Below, one piece after another: positions 36,847 to 45,443 of a DNA stretch of 64,000 nucleotides (positions within the stretch are counted from its first letter, which is position 1; every line of letters starts with the position of its first letter). This DNA is from Oscillospiraceae bacterium (GTDB lineage Bacteria > Bacillota > Clostridia > Oscillospirales > Oscillospiraceae). The notes under the pieces were generated by a model, which worked only from the letters and a program-made list of their open reading frames with translations, had not been told where the DNA came from and did not search any database. The stretch covers positions 27,194 through 91,193 of the forward strand of contig CACYYN010000004.1 in NCBI GenBank assembly GCA_902778665.1. Reading direction: 5' to 3'. A program made the translations under genes and the position numbers.

Positions 36847-37626
36847 TCACCTTTCTATCTGTTTTCCGGCATAAAACCGGGTTCCGATTTGTTCTCCGTC
36901 CGCAATGCGGTAGAGAAGATCCGGATCACTGCCGTTCATGATCACCATGTCGCAGCCGCTTTCCATGCACATTCTGGCCGCTGTGAGCTTGGTCTTCATT
37001 CCGCCTGTGCCGAGGGGCGATCCGCTGCCCCCTGCAGTGGCCAGTATATGCTCATCCAGGTTATGCACCTCGGAAATCAGCGTTGCATTCCTGTCCTGAT
37101 GGGGATCGGCGGAATAGAGCCCGTCGATATCCGAGAGCAGCACCAGCAGATCTGCTTTTACACTGGTGGCCACAATGGCGGCGAGGGTATCATTGTCTCC
37201 GATGACAATCTCTTCGGTGGCAATGGTGTCGTTCTCATTGATGATGGGGATGGTCTCCAGCTCAAGAAGCCGGTTTAAGGTGTTGATGAAGTTTGAATAG
37301 CGGTCATCATGCTTCACGTCCGAGGCCGTGATCAGAATCTGGGCCACCGTGTGGTTGTACTCCGAAAACAGCTTGTCATAAACATACATCAGCTCACACT
37401 GGCCCACAGCCGCCGCAGCCTGCTTGGTTGCCATGTCTTCCGGCCGTTTCGGCATGGAAAGCTTTCCGCAACCCATCCCGATGGCACCGGAGGAGACCAC
37501 AATCACGCTGATGCCGGAATTCTTCAGATCACTGATGACCTTGCACAGTTCCTCCACACGCCGGATGTTCAGCCGGCCGTTGCTGTAGGCAAGGGTGGAT
37601 GTGCCGATTTTTATCACCATTTTCAT
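36847..37626 (-). CDS. proB: Glutamate 5-kinase, form without PUA domain
   Basis: First enzyme of proline synthesis: phosphorylates glutamate. The amino-acid kinase domain shows VIKIGTSTL, VSSGAIGMGCGKL, PIINENDTIATEE, FGDND-like IGDNDTLAA and GTGGMKTKLTAA. The length is 259 aa; the ~100-residue C-terminal PUA domain of many homologues is absent, and the sequence simply ends after the kinase fold. I chose the ATG at 37626 (MKMVIKIG) because GAAAGGGA lies about 10 bp upstream. Longer in-frame extensions run into the intergenic region. Confidence 0.95.
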   Translation of the reverse strand: MKMVIKIGTSTLAYSNGRLNIRRVEELCKVISDLKNSGISVIVVSSGAIGMGCGKLSMPKRPEDMATKQAAAAVGQCELMYVYDKLFSEYNHTVAQILITASDVKHDDRYSNFINTLNRLLELETIPIINENDTIATEEIVIGDNDTLAAIVATSVKADLLVLLSDIDGLYSADPHQDRNATLISEVHNLDEHILATAGGSGSPLGTGGMKTKLTAARMCMESGCDMVIMNGSDPDLLYRIADGEQIGTRFYAGKQIER

Positions 37627-37752
37627 AGCTAGCCGTTCCCTTTCAAAAGCTAAAGAAGATTCTGAAACTGTTTTAACAGATTTCGGGCCGCTTTGCAACA
37701 GTTTTATGAGCAAATCCCTCTGCTTGAGGGAGGAATGTTTATAGAATACGGC

Positions 37753-37781
37753 TTGTTTCTTTCGCCTTTTTAAGGTATAAT
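37753..37781 (+). promoter_or_regulatory. murG promoter
   Basis: TTGTTT (37753-37758), 17-bp spacer, TATAAT (37776-37781). The leader then holds a small hairpin ACACTG/CAGTGT (37791-37796 with 37804-37809). Confidence 0.8.
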
Positions 37782-37833
37782 ACTCGCTCGACACTGTATG
37801 ATGCAGTGTATCCTTGCTGATCGGAGTGAACCT

Positions 37834-38946
37834 ATGAGATTTCTTTTCACCTGCGGCGGTACTGCCGGGCATATCAACCCCGCGCTTGCCGTTGCTTCCG
37901 CACTGCTGGACCGTATCCCCGGCAGCGAAGTGATGTTTATCGGGGCAGAGGGGAAGATGGAGATGGAACTGGTCCCCAGAGAGGGGTATGAGATCCGGTC
38001 GATCCCCATCACCAACATCAGCAGGGCCCACTCTCTGGCAGGGATCCGGCATAATCTGGACACGGTGAAAAATGTGCTTCGCTCCACCTCAGAAGCCCGC
38101 CGCATGATCCGTGACTTTCGGCCGGATGTGGTCATCGGCACAGGCGGATATGTCTGCTTCCCCGTGCTGACGGCAGCCCATGAGCTTCACATCCCCACGG
38201 TGATCCATGAGAGCAATGCCCAGCCCGGCCTGACCACAAAGCTTCTCTCCCGTAATGTGGACAGAATTCTCGTCGGAATGGAGAATTGCCGTTCGGCCTA
38301 TGACAATCCTGACCGTGTTGAGGTCACCGGAACACCCGTTCGTGACGGCTTTGCCCGCTATACCCGGCAGCGTGCCCGGGAGGAGCTGGGTATCGCAAAT
38401 GATGAGAAGGTGGTGCTCTCGGTGTGGGGGTCCCTCGGGGCAGAGCATATGAACGCTGTGATGCTGGAGCTCATCCCGCTTCTCACGGAGAAAAACTTCC
38501 GTCTGATCCATGTGACCGGCAAGCGCTATTATCCGGAATTTTCGGAGAGGCTCAGAGAAGCCGCTCCCGATTATTCCCGCCATGGGGTGGAGGTGCTGGA
38601 ATATCTCCATGACATGCCCCGGGTGATGGCTGCGTCCGACCTGATGATCTGCCGGGCAGGTGCTTCCACCCTGTCGGAACTTGCCTATATCGGCATGCCT
38701 TCCATCCTGGTGCCATCCCCCAATGTGGTGGCCAATCATCAGGAGAAAAATGCGAGAGTTGTGGAGGAAGCCGGTGGTGCCAGGGTTCTTCTGGAGGGCG
38801 AGTTTACGGCCCAGACACTGCTGGATGAGATCCGGGCAATCCTGCAGGATGAGCAGAGCCTTCACGCCATGTCGGAGCGTGCCCGCAGCCTGGCCTACGC
38901 CGATGCCACCGAGAGAATCTGCGAGGCCATCCTCAGCCTCACATAA
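37834..38946 (+). CDS. murG: UDP-GlcNAc--lipid I N-acetylglucosaminyltransferase MurG
   Basis: Makes lipid II at the inner face of the membrane (GT28 family). The N-terminal FTCGGTAGHINPALAVA motif, FIGAEGKMEMELVP, GTGGYVCFPVLTAA and HESNAQPGLTTKLLSR are intact. The C-terminal domain has VWGSLGAEHMN (family GGSxGA) and the donor site CRAGASTLSELAYIGMPSILVP. The length of 370 aa is normal. I chose ATG 37834 with CGGAGTG upstream; an earlier ATG (37798) precedes this site. It opens the murG-ftsQ unit. Confidence 0.96.
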   Translation: MRFLFTCGGTAGHINPALAVASALLDRIPGSEVMFIGAEGKMEMELVPREGYEIRSIPITNISRAHSLAGIRHNLDTVKNVLRSTSEARRMIRDFRPDVVIGTGGYVCFPVLTAAHELHIPTVIHESNAQPGLTTKLLSRNVDRILVGMENCRSAYDNPDRVEVTGTPVRDGFARYTRQRAREELGIANDEKVVLSVWGSLGAEHMNAVMLELIPLLTEKNFRLIHVTGKRYYPEFSERLREAAPDYSRHGVEVLEYLHDMPRVMAASDLMICRAGASTLSELAYIGMPSILVPSPNVVANHQEKNARVVEEAGGARVLLEGEFTAQTLLDEIRAILQDEQSLHAMSERARSLAYADATERICEAILSLT

Positions 38947-39028
38947 GAAAGCAGTTCCCTGTCTGCCGCTTTGAGCGGGAGAAAACAGGAATGATTACCC
39001 GAAATGATACCGGAGAAAGGAGAGACCT

Positions 39029-39802
39029 ATGAGCACCTATCAGCCCGGCGAGGGAGATTCGGTAAAATATATGGAAGCCAAAAAACGTCCGGGCGGTCTC
39101 AGCGGCCCGCTGACGTTTGCCATTATCGTGGTGGCGGTCATCTTTGTGATGTCGGTCTCCTTTCGCGTGGAAAACATCCAGGTGGTGGGCAACAGTCACT
39201 ACACCGCCGAGGAGATTATCAATGCCATTGATATTGAGGAAGGGGACAACCTCTTCTTCTTTGACCGGTTTGCTGCCATTACACGGGTTTTTGCCAAGCT
39301 GCCCTACATCGAGGAGGTTTCCCTCGAGCGTGCCCTGCCCGACCGTGTCACCATTCGTGTCACGGAAAACAACGCCGTGGCCTATGTGAAAATCGGTCTG
39401 GAGCTCTGGACCTTCGATGAAAAGTGCAAGGTCCTGGGCCGGGCGGCTGAAGGGGAAGAAGAGGGGCTGATCCCGATTGTGGGGCTCAATCCCGGCACCA
39501 TTTTCATCAACGAGCCGCTGCAGACGGCAGACAATGACCAGCGTACCATTGATTATCTCCGTGCCATTCTCTATCAGTGTGTGGAGCGGGGCATTTCCTT
39601 CCAGGTGTCCAAAATCGACTTTTCCAACACCAACAACGTCATTCTCTATTACGGCGGAAAGTATATCGTCCGCCTGGGTGACCCCTATGCCACCGAGCAT
39701 AAATTCTCCATGGTCCTCTCCGCCATCAGCCAGCTGAAGGAAGGGGATATCGGCATCATCGATGTCACGGATGCTTCCACCGTTCATTTCACGCCCTATT
39801 GA
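39029..39802 (+). CDS. ftsQ: Cell division protein FtsQ/DivIB
   Basis: Bitopic membrane protein of the divisome. A short cytoplasmic N-terminus (about 27 residues) is followed by one membrane segment (FAIIVVAVIFVMSV). Then comes a POTRA domain (VENIQVVGNSHYTAEEII to RALPDRVTIRVTEN) and a beta domain to the C-terminus. The length of 257 aa is normal. A strong AGAAAGGAGAG precedes ATG 39029. The partner FtsL is not found in this window. Confidence 0.92.
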   Translation: MSTYQPGEGDSVKYMEAKKRPGGLSGPLTFAIIVVAVIFVMSVSFRVENIQVVGNSHYTAEEIINAIDIEEGDNLFFFDRFAAITRVFAKLPYIEEVSLERALPDRVTIRVTENNAVAYVKIGLELWTFDEKCKVLGRAAEGEEEGLIPIVGLNPGTIFINEPLQTADNDQRTIDYLRAILYQCVERGISFQVSKIDFSNTNNVILYYGGKYIVRLGDPYATEHKFSMVLSAISQLKEGDIGIIDVTDASTVHFTPY

Positions 39803-39841
39803 GTGAATTACAATTTATTTACAAAAAAGAGAAAAAATGTA

Positions 39842-39870
39842 TTGACCTTTTTGCAATTTTGTAATAATAT
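39842..39870 (+). promoter_or_regulatory. ftsZ promoter
   Basis: TTGACC (39842-39847), 17-bp spacer, TAATAT (39865-39870), in an AT-rich stretch. It leaves a leader of roughly 75 bases before ftsZ. Confidence 0.75.
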
Positions 39871-39952
39871 AGTTTCCACGTGAAGTAGATATTGTTTCAC
39901 ACCTTTAAAAGATAAGATTTGATTTTGGAAATATGCTGGGAGGCTGTTGATT

Positions 39953-41134
39953 ATGGATTTTAAACCGGAAGCAGGACCGGAGAATGTTGTCACCATCAAG
40001 GTGATCGGTGTCGGCGGAGCCGGCAATAACGTTGTGAACCGCATGGTGAAATCCGGAACACAGGGTGTCGAGTTTATCGCTGTGAATACAGATAAGCAGG
40101 CACTTGCTGTTTCCAATGCGGACCAGAAAATACAGATCGGTGAGAAGATCACCCGTGGCCAGGGCGCCGGTTCCGATCCTGAAGTCGGAAAGCGTGCTGC
40201 CGAAGAGAGCCGCAATAACATTGCCAAGGCTATGGAGAATGCCGACATGGTGTTCATCACTGCCGGTATGGGCGGCGGCACAGGTACCGGTGCAAGCCCC
40301 ATGGTTGCCGAGATTGCCCGCGAGGCAGGCTGCCTCACGGTGGGTGTTGTGACCAAGCCCTTCAAGTTTGAAGGCAAGAAGCGCATGGACCAGGCAAACC
40401 AGGGCATTCAGGATCTCCTCTCCCGGGTAGACTCTCTGCTCATCATCCCCAATGACCGGCTGAAGTTTGCCACCGACCAGAAGATCACCCTCGCCAATGC
40501 ATTTGAAATTGCGGATGATGTGCTGCAGCAGGCCGTCTCCAGCATTTCCGACCTGATCAAAAACACCGGCTTCATCAACCTTGACTTTGCGGATGTCACC
40601 TGCATCATGAAGGATGCCGGCTTTGCCCACATGGGCGTCGGCCATGCCGGCGGCAAGGGCAAGGCGGAGGATGCAGCCCGCATGGCAGTGTCCAGCCCGC
40701 TGATGGAAACCTCCATCAACGGAGCCCGTGGTGTGCTCATCAATATTTCCGGTTCCGAGGATATGACCCTCGAGGATGTGGAAGCAGCTGCAAACCTGGT
40801 TCAGGAAGCTGCCCATCCGGAAGCAAACATCATCTTCGGTGCAAGCTTCGATCCCGAGCTGCAGGACGAGATGCGCGTGACGGTGATTGCCACCGGCTTC
40901 TCCGAGAATCCCCCCGCAGCCGAGCCTGCAGGCAAGCCTTCCTTCCGCTCCTCCAGGCCGGCTTCCGCAACGCCCGTCTTCACGCCGAAGGCGGAAGAAG
41001 AGCCTGTCACCCCCATCATGCCGGTGATGTCCTCCGCTGCCGACACGCAGCCTGAGGAAGCAGAGCCTCAGAAGACGGATGCCGCCGGGGAAGATCCCTT
41101 TGACAGCATCTTCAAGATCTTCAACAACAAGTAA
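39953..41134 (+). CDS. ftsZ: Cell division protein FtsZ
   Basis: Tubulin-like GTPase that forms the division ring. Motifs are [24 protein letters not shown], the tubulin signature [14 protein letters not shown] and the T7 loop [16 protein letters not shown] linker rich in Pro, Ala and Glu follows (about residues 315 to 375). The last residues are [13 protein letters not shown], not the usual DIPxFLR-type peptide that binds FtsA and SepF. The length is 393 aa. I chose ATG 39953 because GGGAGG lies 9 bp upstream; a TTG at 39947 is too close to it. Confidence 0.96.
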   Translation: MDFKPEAGPENVVTIKVIGVGGAGNNVVNRMVKSGTQGVEFIAVNTDKQALAVSNADQKIQIGEKITRGQGAGSDPEVGKRAAEESRNNIAKAMENADMVFITAGMGGGTGTGASPMVAEIAREAGCLTVGVVTKPFKFEGKKRMDQANQGIQDLLSRVDSLLIIPNDRLKFATDQKITLANAFEIADDVLQQAVSSISDLIKNTGFINLDFADVTCIMKDAGFAHMGVGHAGGKGKAEDAARMAVSSPLMETSINGARGVLINISGSEDMTLEDVEAAANLVQEAAHPEANIIFGASFDPELQDEMRVTVIATGFSENPPAAEPAGKPSFRSSRPASATPVFTPKAEEEPVTPIMPVMSSAADTQPEEAEPQKTDAAGEDPFDSIFKIFNNK

Positions 41135-41143
41135 GCACTTTCC

Positions 41144-41172
41144 TTGATTCCTGCAGGGAATCATGCTATAAT
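41144..41172 (+). promoter_or_regulatory. Promoter before yihY, with a dyad in the spacer
   Basis: TTGATT (41144-41149), 17-bp spacer, TATAAT (41167-41172) with an extended TGC. An inverted repeat GATTCC/GGAATC (41146-41162) fills the spacer. The start point would fall just before the hairpin at 41186. Confidence 0.7.
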
Positions 41173-41185
41173 GCAGCAAGCATTT

Positions 41186-41225
41186 CGGCTCCCATTGGCC
41201 AAAAGCCCTTGGGAGCCGTTTTTTT
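41186..41225 (+). terminator. Terminator after ftsZ, in the yihY leader
   Basis: CGGCTCCCA (41186-41194) pairs with TGGGAGCCG (41210-41218), followed by seven T. It lies between the yihY promoter and the yihY start, so it can act both as ftsZ terminator and as an attenuator. Confidence 0.85.
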
Positions 41226-41232
41226 AAAGGAG

Positions 41233-42078
41233 TTGGGTATTATCAGAAGATTTTTCAGGCACCTGCTGGATCTTTTCACCACACATCAGCTTACCACATC
41301 CGCAGCAGGGCTTTCCTATTATATCACCATGACGTTTTTCCCGCTTCTCATCTGCCTTTACACGCTCCTGGGCAATAACTATGACCAGGCGGTAAGGGTG
41401 ATAGAGTTTCTCCAGCCCCTTGTGCCGGAGAGAAGCTACAGCGCTATTACCGGATATATGGAATATGTGTCCGAAAACTACAGCATCACCATGATGGTGC
41501 TGGCACTGTCCGTCATTCTCTTTACGGCCTCCGCCGGTGTCAGAAGTCTGGAAACCACCATCGGCCGGATGCAGGGGAGACGGCGCTATGAAGGCGTGTT
41601 CTTTTTCTTCTTCAGTGTGGTGCTGTCACTGGCCTTCCTGTTTACCATCTATTTCGGCATTGTGGTGATGTTCACCGGGGAGTCGATGCTGTCGCATGTG
41701 AGCATTGCGCTGCCTTATCTGCAGATCGATGATGTATGGGTGAACATGCGCTATCCGCTCCTGTTTGCGCTGACTTTTATTCTGAATATTCTGACCTATC
41801 TGGTTTGCAGAAGCCGTGAGCAGCGATATTCCGTTGTGCCCGGGGCCTTAACGGCAACCCTCCTCATGGTGGGTGTCAGTGCCCTGTTCTCCCTCTTCAT
41901 CAACGCCTCCATCAAATATCCGCTGCTTTACAGCTCTCTCGCATCTCTCATTCTCATTATGTTCTGGCTCTATTGCTGCTGCCTTGTGGTCTATATCGGC
42001 GCCGCCATCAACATCGCCCTCTGGAAGTCCCGGCAGGAAAAGAATTCCCTCCCGCCTGAGGCGGAGAGGGAGGAATGA
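41233..42078 (+). CDS. YihY/BrkB family membrane protein
   Basis: Polytopic membrane protein of the YihY (UPF0761) family, function unsettled. About six membrane segments are visible. The family N-terminal pattern TSAAGLSYYITMTFFPLLICLYTLLG is split around residue 20. The start is uncertain: AAAGGAG (41226-41232) directly abuts a TTG at 41233, while the correctly spaced in-frame codon is ATT at 41239; no ATG occurs before the first membrane segment. A TTG at 41209 lies inside the terminator stem. The last ~11 codons and the stop lie in a hairpin repeat. Confidence 0.85.
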   Translation: MGIIRRFFRHLLDLFTTHQLTTSAAGLSYYITMTFFPLLICLYTLLGNNYDQAVRVIEFLQPLVPERSYSAITGYMEYVSENYSITMMVLALSVILFTASAGVRSLETTIGRMQGRRRYEGVFFFFFSVVLSLAFLFTIYFGIVVMFTGESMLSHVSIALPYLQIDDVWVNMRYPLLFALTFILNILTYLVCRSREQRYSVVPGALTATLLMVGVSALFSLFINASIKYPLLYSSLASLILIMFWLYCCCLVVYIGAAINIALWKSRQEKNSLPPEAEREE

Positions 42079-42107
42079 ACCCGGCATCTCTGATGCCGGG
42101 TGGGGGT
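42046..42107. repeat. Short hairpin repeat, copy 1
   Basis: Two hairpins in a row: CCGCC-TGA-GGCGG (42052-42064) with flanking CCCTC/GAGGG, and CCCGGCATC-TCT-GATGCCGGG (42080-42100), followed by TGGGGG. A 24-base stretch (42083-42106) is identical to 49522-49545. The first hairpin encodes the C-terminal tail of the YihY protein, and the second may terminate yihY or lacI. Confidence 0.75.
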
Positions 42108-42111
42108 GGAT

Positions 42112-43140
42112 TTATACCTTCATCGTAGATTCTCTTTCAATAATCTCACAGTCCAGCTCGATAATATGGTGTGAGGGTGCGTTGCCTGCAAGGATGCTGA
42201 GCAGTTCGCCTGCCGCCTTCTGACCGATCTCAAACAGGGGAAGCGCCACGGTTGAGAGCCTCGGCCTGCTGACGGATGCAATATCCCGGTTGTCAAACCC
42301 GATGAGGGAAACGTCCTTTCCCACGCTGATGCCGTTTGCGCTGCAGTAATCCAGCACACCCACGGCCATCAGGTCATTCTGGGCGAATATTGCCGTTGCG
42401 CCCATGGCGAGAAGCTTTGCCCCCTGTTCAAATCCGCTGTCCCGCTCCCAGTCGCCTTCCAGTGTGAGAGAAGGGTCGTAGGGGATGCTCCGCTCGAAAA
42501 GCGAGCGCATATGCCCCCTGGACCGGTTGACGGAATGGGTGCTGTTCATCGGGCCGGTGATCATGCCGATGCGCCTGTGGCCCCGGTCCAGCAGAAGATT
42601 GGTCAGGTCAAAGGCTGCCTTTTCTTCGTTATAGATGATAGAGGGGATCTTCTCGTCCCTGCTGATGCAGTAGGCGCACACAAACTTCGTCTCCGGATGC
42701 TCGGAGAGAGACACCACAATATGGCTGTGGCAGCCGATGTAGACAATGCCGTCCACCTGTTTGGTCAGCATGTCTTCCACGGCTGAATGCACCAGCGTTA
42801 TGCTCTCCTTCGGGTCCCGGGGTCCGTTGCCGTACCGCTTGTAAAAACGCAGATTCCCCAGAATATAATGATAGCCTGCCTCATCACAGGCCTGTGCAAT
42901 TCCGTCCACAATCTCCGGTGAATTAAAAACCGTCAGGTCTTCGGTGATAATGCCTATGGTGCTGCTGCGGCCGGATTTCAGGCTGCGTGCATGGAGGTTC
43001 GGCCGATAGTTGAGCTCTCTCGCGGCAGCGAGAATCATCTCTCTCGTGAAGGCATTGACCCCGCTTTTCCCGTTGAGCACCTTGCTGACGGTTGCGATCG
43101 ACACACCGGTTTTCTCAGAAATCTCACGGATGGTAGCCAT
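42112..43140 (-). CDS. LacI family transcriptional regulator
   Basis: Repressor predicted to control the adjacent arabinofuranosidase and transport genes. The N-terminal helix-turn-helix is TIREISEKTGVSIATVSKVLN, followed by the hinge helix region (NYRPNLHARSLKSG). The rest is a periplasmic-binding-protein-like effector domain (GIITEDLTVFNSPEIV, GFDNRDIASVSRPRLSTV). The length is 342 aa. I chose ATG 43140 because AGGAGG lies directly upstream. On its own strand TTGCAA-N18-TATGAT (43203 to 43174) is a likely promoter. An AAACGTT core (43152-43158) downstream of it matches the operator at the GH127 promoter, which suggests autoregulation. Confidence 0.93.
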   Translation of the reverse strand: MATIREISEKTGVSIATVSKVLNGKSGVNAFTREMILAAARELNYRPNLHARSLKSGRSSTIGIITEDLTVFNSPEIVDGIAQACDEAGYHYILGNLRFYKRYGNGPRDPKESITLVHSAVEDMLTKQVDGIVYIGCHSHIVVSLSEHPETKFVCAYCISRDEKIPSIIYNEEKAAFDLTNLLLDRGHRRIGMITGPMNSTHSVNRSRGHMRSLFERSIPYDPSLTLEGDWERDSGFEQGAKLLAMGATAIFAQNDLMAVGVLDYCSANGISVGKDVSLIGFDNRDIASVSRPRLSTVALPLFEIGQKAAGELLSILAGNAPSHHIIELDCEIIERESTMKV

Positions 43141-43183
43141 ATGACCTCCTGAAACGTTAATAATTGTTACAATATCATAGCAC

Positions 43184-43220
43184 AAGGATGGGTATATTTG
43201 CAAACCCATCCTTTTTTTTT
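43184..43220 (+). terminator. Plus-strand terminator inside the lacI promoter region
   Basis: AAGGATGGGT (43184-43193), 10-base loop, ACCCATCCTT (43204-43213), then a T run to 43220. It would stop transcription entering from the left before the GH127 promoter. Confidence 0.8.
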
Positions 43221-43267
43221 AAGCAATTTGCACAAAAACTCCAGGCAAAATTTGTGAATGTTGCCAG

Positions 43268-43317
43268 TTTACAAAATGTCAGGGAAGCGCTATCATAATG
43301 CCATATTAAACGTTTAA
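43268..43317 (+). promoter_or_regulatory. GH127 operon promoter with cre box and LacI-type operator
   Basis: TTTACA (43268-43273), 17-bp spacer, TATCAT (43291-43296). A cre-like site GGGAAGCGCTATCA (43282-43295; two mismatches to TGWAARCGYTWNCW) overlaps the -10 box. A perfect palindrome TTAAACGTTTAA (43306-43317), with the central CpG usual for LacI-family operators, covers the start point. Expected control: repression by the neighbouring LacI protein and by CcpA with HPr-Ser-P. Confidence 0.75.
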
Positions 43318-43391
43318 CATTGACAATGAATTATTTTGAAATGTTCTGACAAAAGACAGGCAGGCTTGCATTGATCTGCGGGAGGGATCGT

Positions 43392-45362
43392 ATGAAACAG
43401 AAAAATATAGTTGCTCCCGCCCTCGGCAGCATCCGGGTGACGGATCCGCTGTTTGCCCACTATGTTGCCATCGTTGCGGATAAGCTTATCCCGTATCAGT
43501 GGGAGGTATTGAATGACCGGGTGGAGGGGATTGAAAAATCCTGCTGCGTCAGAAACTTCCGTGTGGCTGCGGGGGAGCTTCCCGGCATTCATGAGGGGAT
43601 GGTTTTCAGTGATACGGACGTTTACAAGTGGCTGGAAACCCTTGCCTTCTGCCTGGAACAGGGGAAGGCACAAGCCTTTGAGGAGCAGGCGGACGAGCTG
43701 ATTGCGCTTATCGGCCGGGCCCAGGAGGCGGACGGATATCTGAACACCTATTTTTCCGTTAACTGCCCGGAAAGAAAGTGGACGGATTTTGCCGAAGGCC
43801 ATGAGCTCTATTCCGCCGGGCATCTGCTTGAGGCTGCCGTGGCCTATACCCGGGCCACGGGGAAGACTGCCCTCCTTCAAATTGCCTGCCGCTTTGCCGA
43901 TCTGATCACGGAAAAGTTCCGGCCGGACGGCCCTCTTGCAGATGCCTGTCCCGGCCATCAGGAGATTGAGCTTGCCCTCATGAAGCTCTATCGGCTCACG
44001 GGGGAGAAGCGCTATGCGGAAACTGCCCGCCATTTTCTCTCTGTTCGCGGCAATTCCTCGGGCTTTCTGATGGATAATCTCCGCCGGCAGGGGAAGGACA
44101 GAATCTTCCCGGAGTTTGCGGATTATGATGAAAAATATGCCCAGTCCCACTGTCCTCCCGTCGAACAGACCACGGCGGAAGGTCACGCGGTCAGGGCGAT
44201 GTATATGTTTTCTGCTATGGCGGATGTGGCTGCGGAATTTGGTGACGAGGCCATGGCCGATGCCTGCTTCCGCCTCTGGAAAAACGTCACCGAAAAACGG
44301 ATGTATATTACCGGCGGCATCGGCTCCTCCGGGCATCTGGAGCGGTTCACTGCAGATTATGACCTGCCCAATGACAGCATGTACTGCGAGAGCTGTGCCT
44401 CCGTCGGTCTCATGATGTTTGGGCAAAGGATGGCTGCCCTCACGGGGAATGCGGCCTACTGTGATGCTGTGGAACGGGCACTGTGCAACACGGTCCTTGC
44501 CGGCATTTCCGCCGAAGGGGACAGATACTTCTACGTCAACCCTCTGGAGGTATGGCCGGAGAACTGCCTGCCCTCCACGTCCATGGCCCATGTGAAAAGC
44601 GTGCGTCAGCCCTGGTTCGGCTGTGCCTGCTGCCCGCCGAATATCGCAAGAACCCTCGCTTCCCTCGGGCAGTATATCTATGCGCAGGATGCGCGAAGCA
44701 TCTACATCAACCAGCTGCTCTCCTCTTCGCTGCATACGGAGGTTCGGGGTACTTCGGCTTCTCTGGAACTAGCCTCCTCCATCCTGAAGGACGGCAAAGC
44801 TTCCGTCACCGTCATCTCAGACGGCAGGCAGCCCTTTACCCTGCGTATCCGGATCCCGCCCTATCTGAAGGACCCTGTTTTCTCCCTCTGCGGAAAGCAG
44901 ATCGCCCCCGTGATTGAAAAGGGCTACGCCGTGGTTGCCATCTCTCAGGAGGGGAAGCAGAACCTGGAAATCTCCGGCAGCGTTCAGCCCTGCTGGGTGG
45001 CCGCAAACAGAAATGTGCGTGCCGACGCCGGGAAGATTGCCCTCATGTTCGGCCCCTATGTCTATTGCCTGGAGGAGACGGACAACGGCTCCGGCCTGCC
45101 CTTCGTCTTCGTTTCGCCGTCGGCTTCCGTCAGGCAGGAGGCACCGGCTGAGGGTCTGCCGGGCTCGCTCCCGGTTCTCGCCTTTGCAGGCAAACATCTC
45201 AGCAGCGGCATCGAAACAGACCTCTACGCCTCTCCGGCATTTTCCTTTACCGATGCCGAGCTCAAAGCTGTGCCCTATGCCCTCTGGTGCAACCGCACCC
45301 CGGGTGAGATGGCGGTGTGGCTCAGGGCATTGCTGCCGGATCCGGGAAAGACAGAGGTCTGA
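43392..45362 (+). CDS. GH127 family beta-L-arabinofuranosidase
   Basis: Zinc-dependent glycoside hydrolase, 656 aa, no signal peptide, so it acts on imported oligosaccharides in the cytosol. The catalytic and zinc-binding residues of this family are visible as YCESC near residue 332 (Glu and Cys) and GCACCPPNIAR near 412 (two Cys, one of them the nucleophile). Other family segments are AGHLLEAAVAY and TGGIGSSGHLERF. The start is ATG 43392, 5 bp after GGAGGG. Neighbouring LacI regulator and CUT1 transporter fit import of arabinofuranose-containing glycans. Other DUF1680-family specificities cannot be excluded. Confidence 0.92.
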   Translation: MKQKNIVAPALGSIRVTDPLFAHYVAIVADKLIPYQWEVLNDRVEGIEKSCCVRNFRVAAGELPGIHEGMVFSDTDVYKWLETLAFCLEQGKAQAFEEQADELIALIGRAQEADGYLNTYFSVNCPERKWTDFAEGHELYSAGHLLEAAVAYTRATGKTALLQIACRFADLITEKFRPDGPLADACPGHQEIELALMKLYRLTGEKRYAETARHFLSVRGNSSGFLMDNLRRQGKDRIFPEFADYDEKYAQSHCPPVEQTTAEGHAVRAMYMFSAMADVAAEFGDEAMADACFRLWKNVTEKRMYITGGIGSSGHLERFTADYDLPNDSMYCESCASVGLMMFGQRMAALTGNAAYCDAVERALCNTVLAGISAEGDRYFYVNPLEVWPENCLPSTSMAHVKSVRQPWFGCACCPPNIARTLASLGQYIYAQDARSIYINQLLSSSLHTEVRGTSASLELASSILKDGKASVTVISDGRQPFTLRIRIPPYLKDPVFSLCGKQIAPVIEKGYAVVAISQEGKQNLEISGSVQPCWVAANRNVRADAGKIALMFGPYVYCLEETDNGSGLPFVFVSPSASVRQEAPAEGLPGSLPVLAFAGKHLSSGIETDLYASPAFSFTDAELKAVPYALWCNRTPGEMAVWLRALLPDPGKTEV

Positions 45363-45388
45363 GCTCCCGGAAAATTCTGAATTATATT

Positions 45389-45418
45389 TTGACAGGAAGT
45401 CATTATATAAAATAAAAA
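45389..45418 (+). promoter_or_regulatory. Possible second promoter before the solute-binding protein
   Basis: TTGACA (45389-45394), 18-bp spacer, TAAAAA (45413-45418). The -35 box is perfect, the -10 weak. It could give extra expression of the binding protein. Confidence 0.4.
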
Positions 45419-45443
45419 TTAAAAAAAGAAAGGAAAACAGCTC

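Noticed and set aside
35539-37278. 579-codon open frame on the plus strand
   Set aside because: It is antisense to proA and proB, which are certain; the long frame is a by-product of their codon use.
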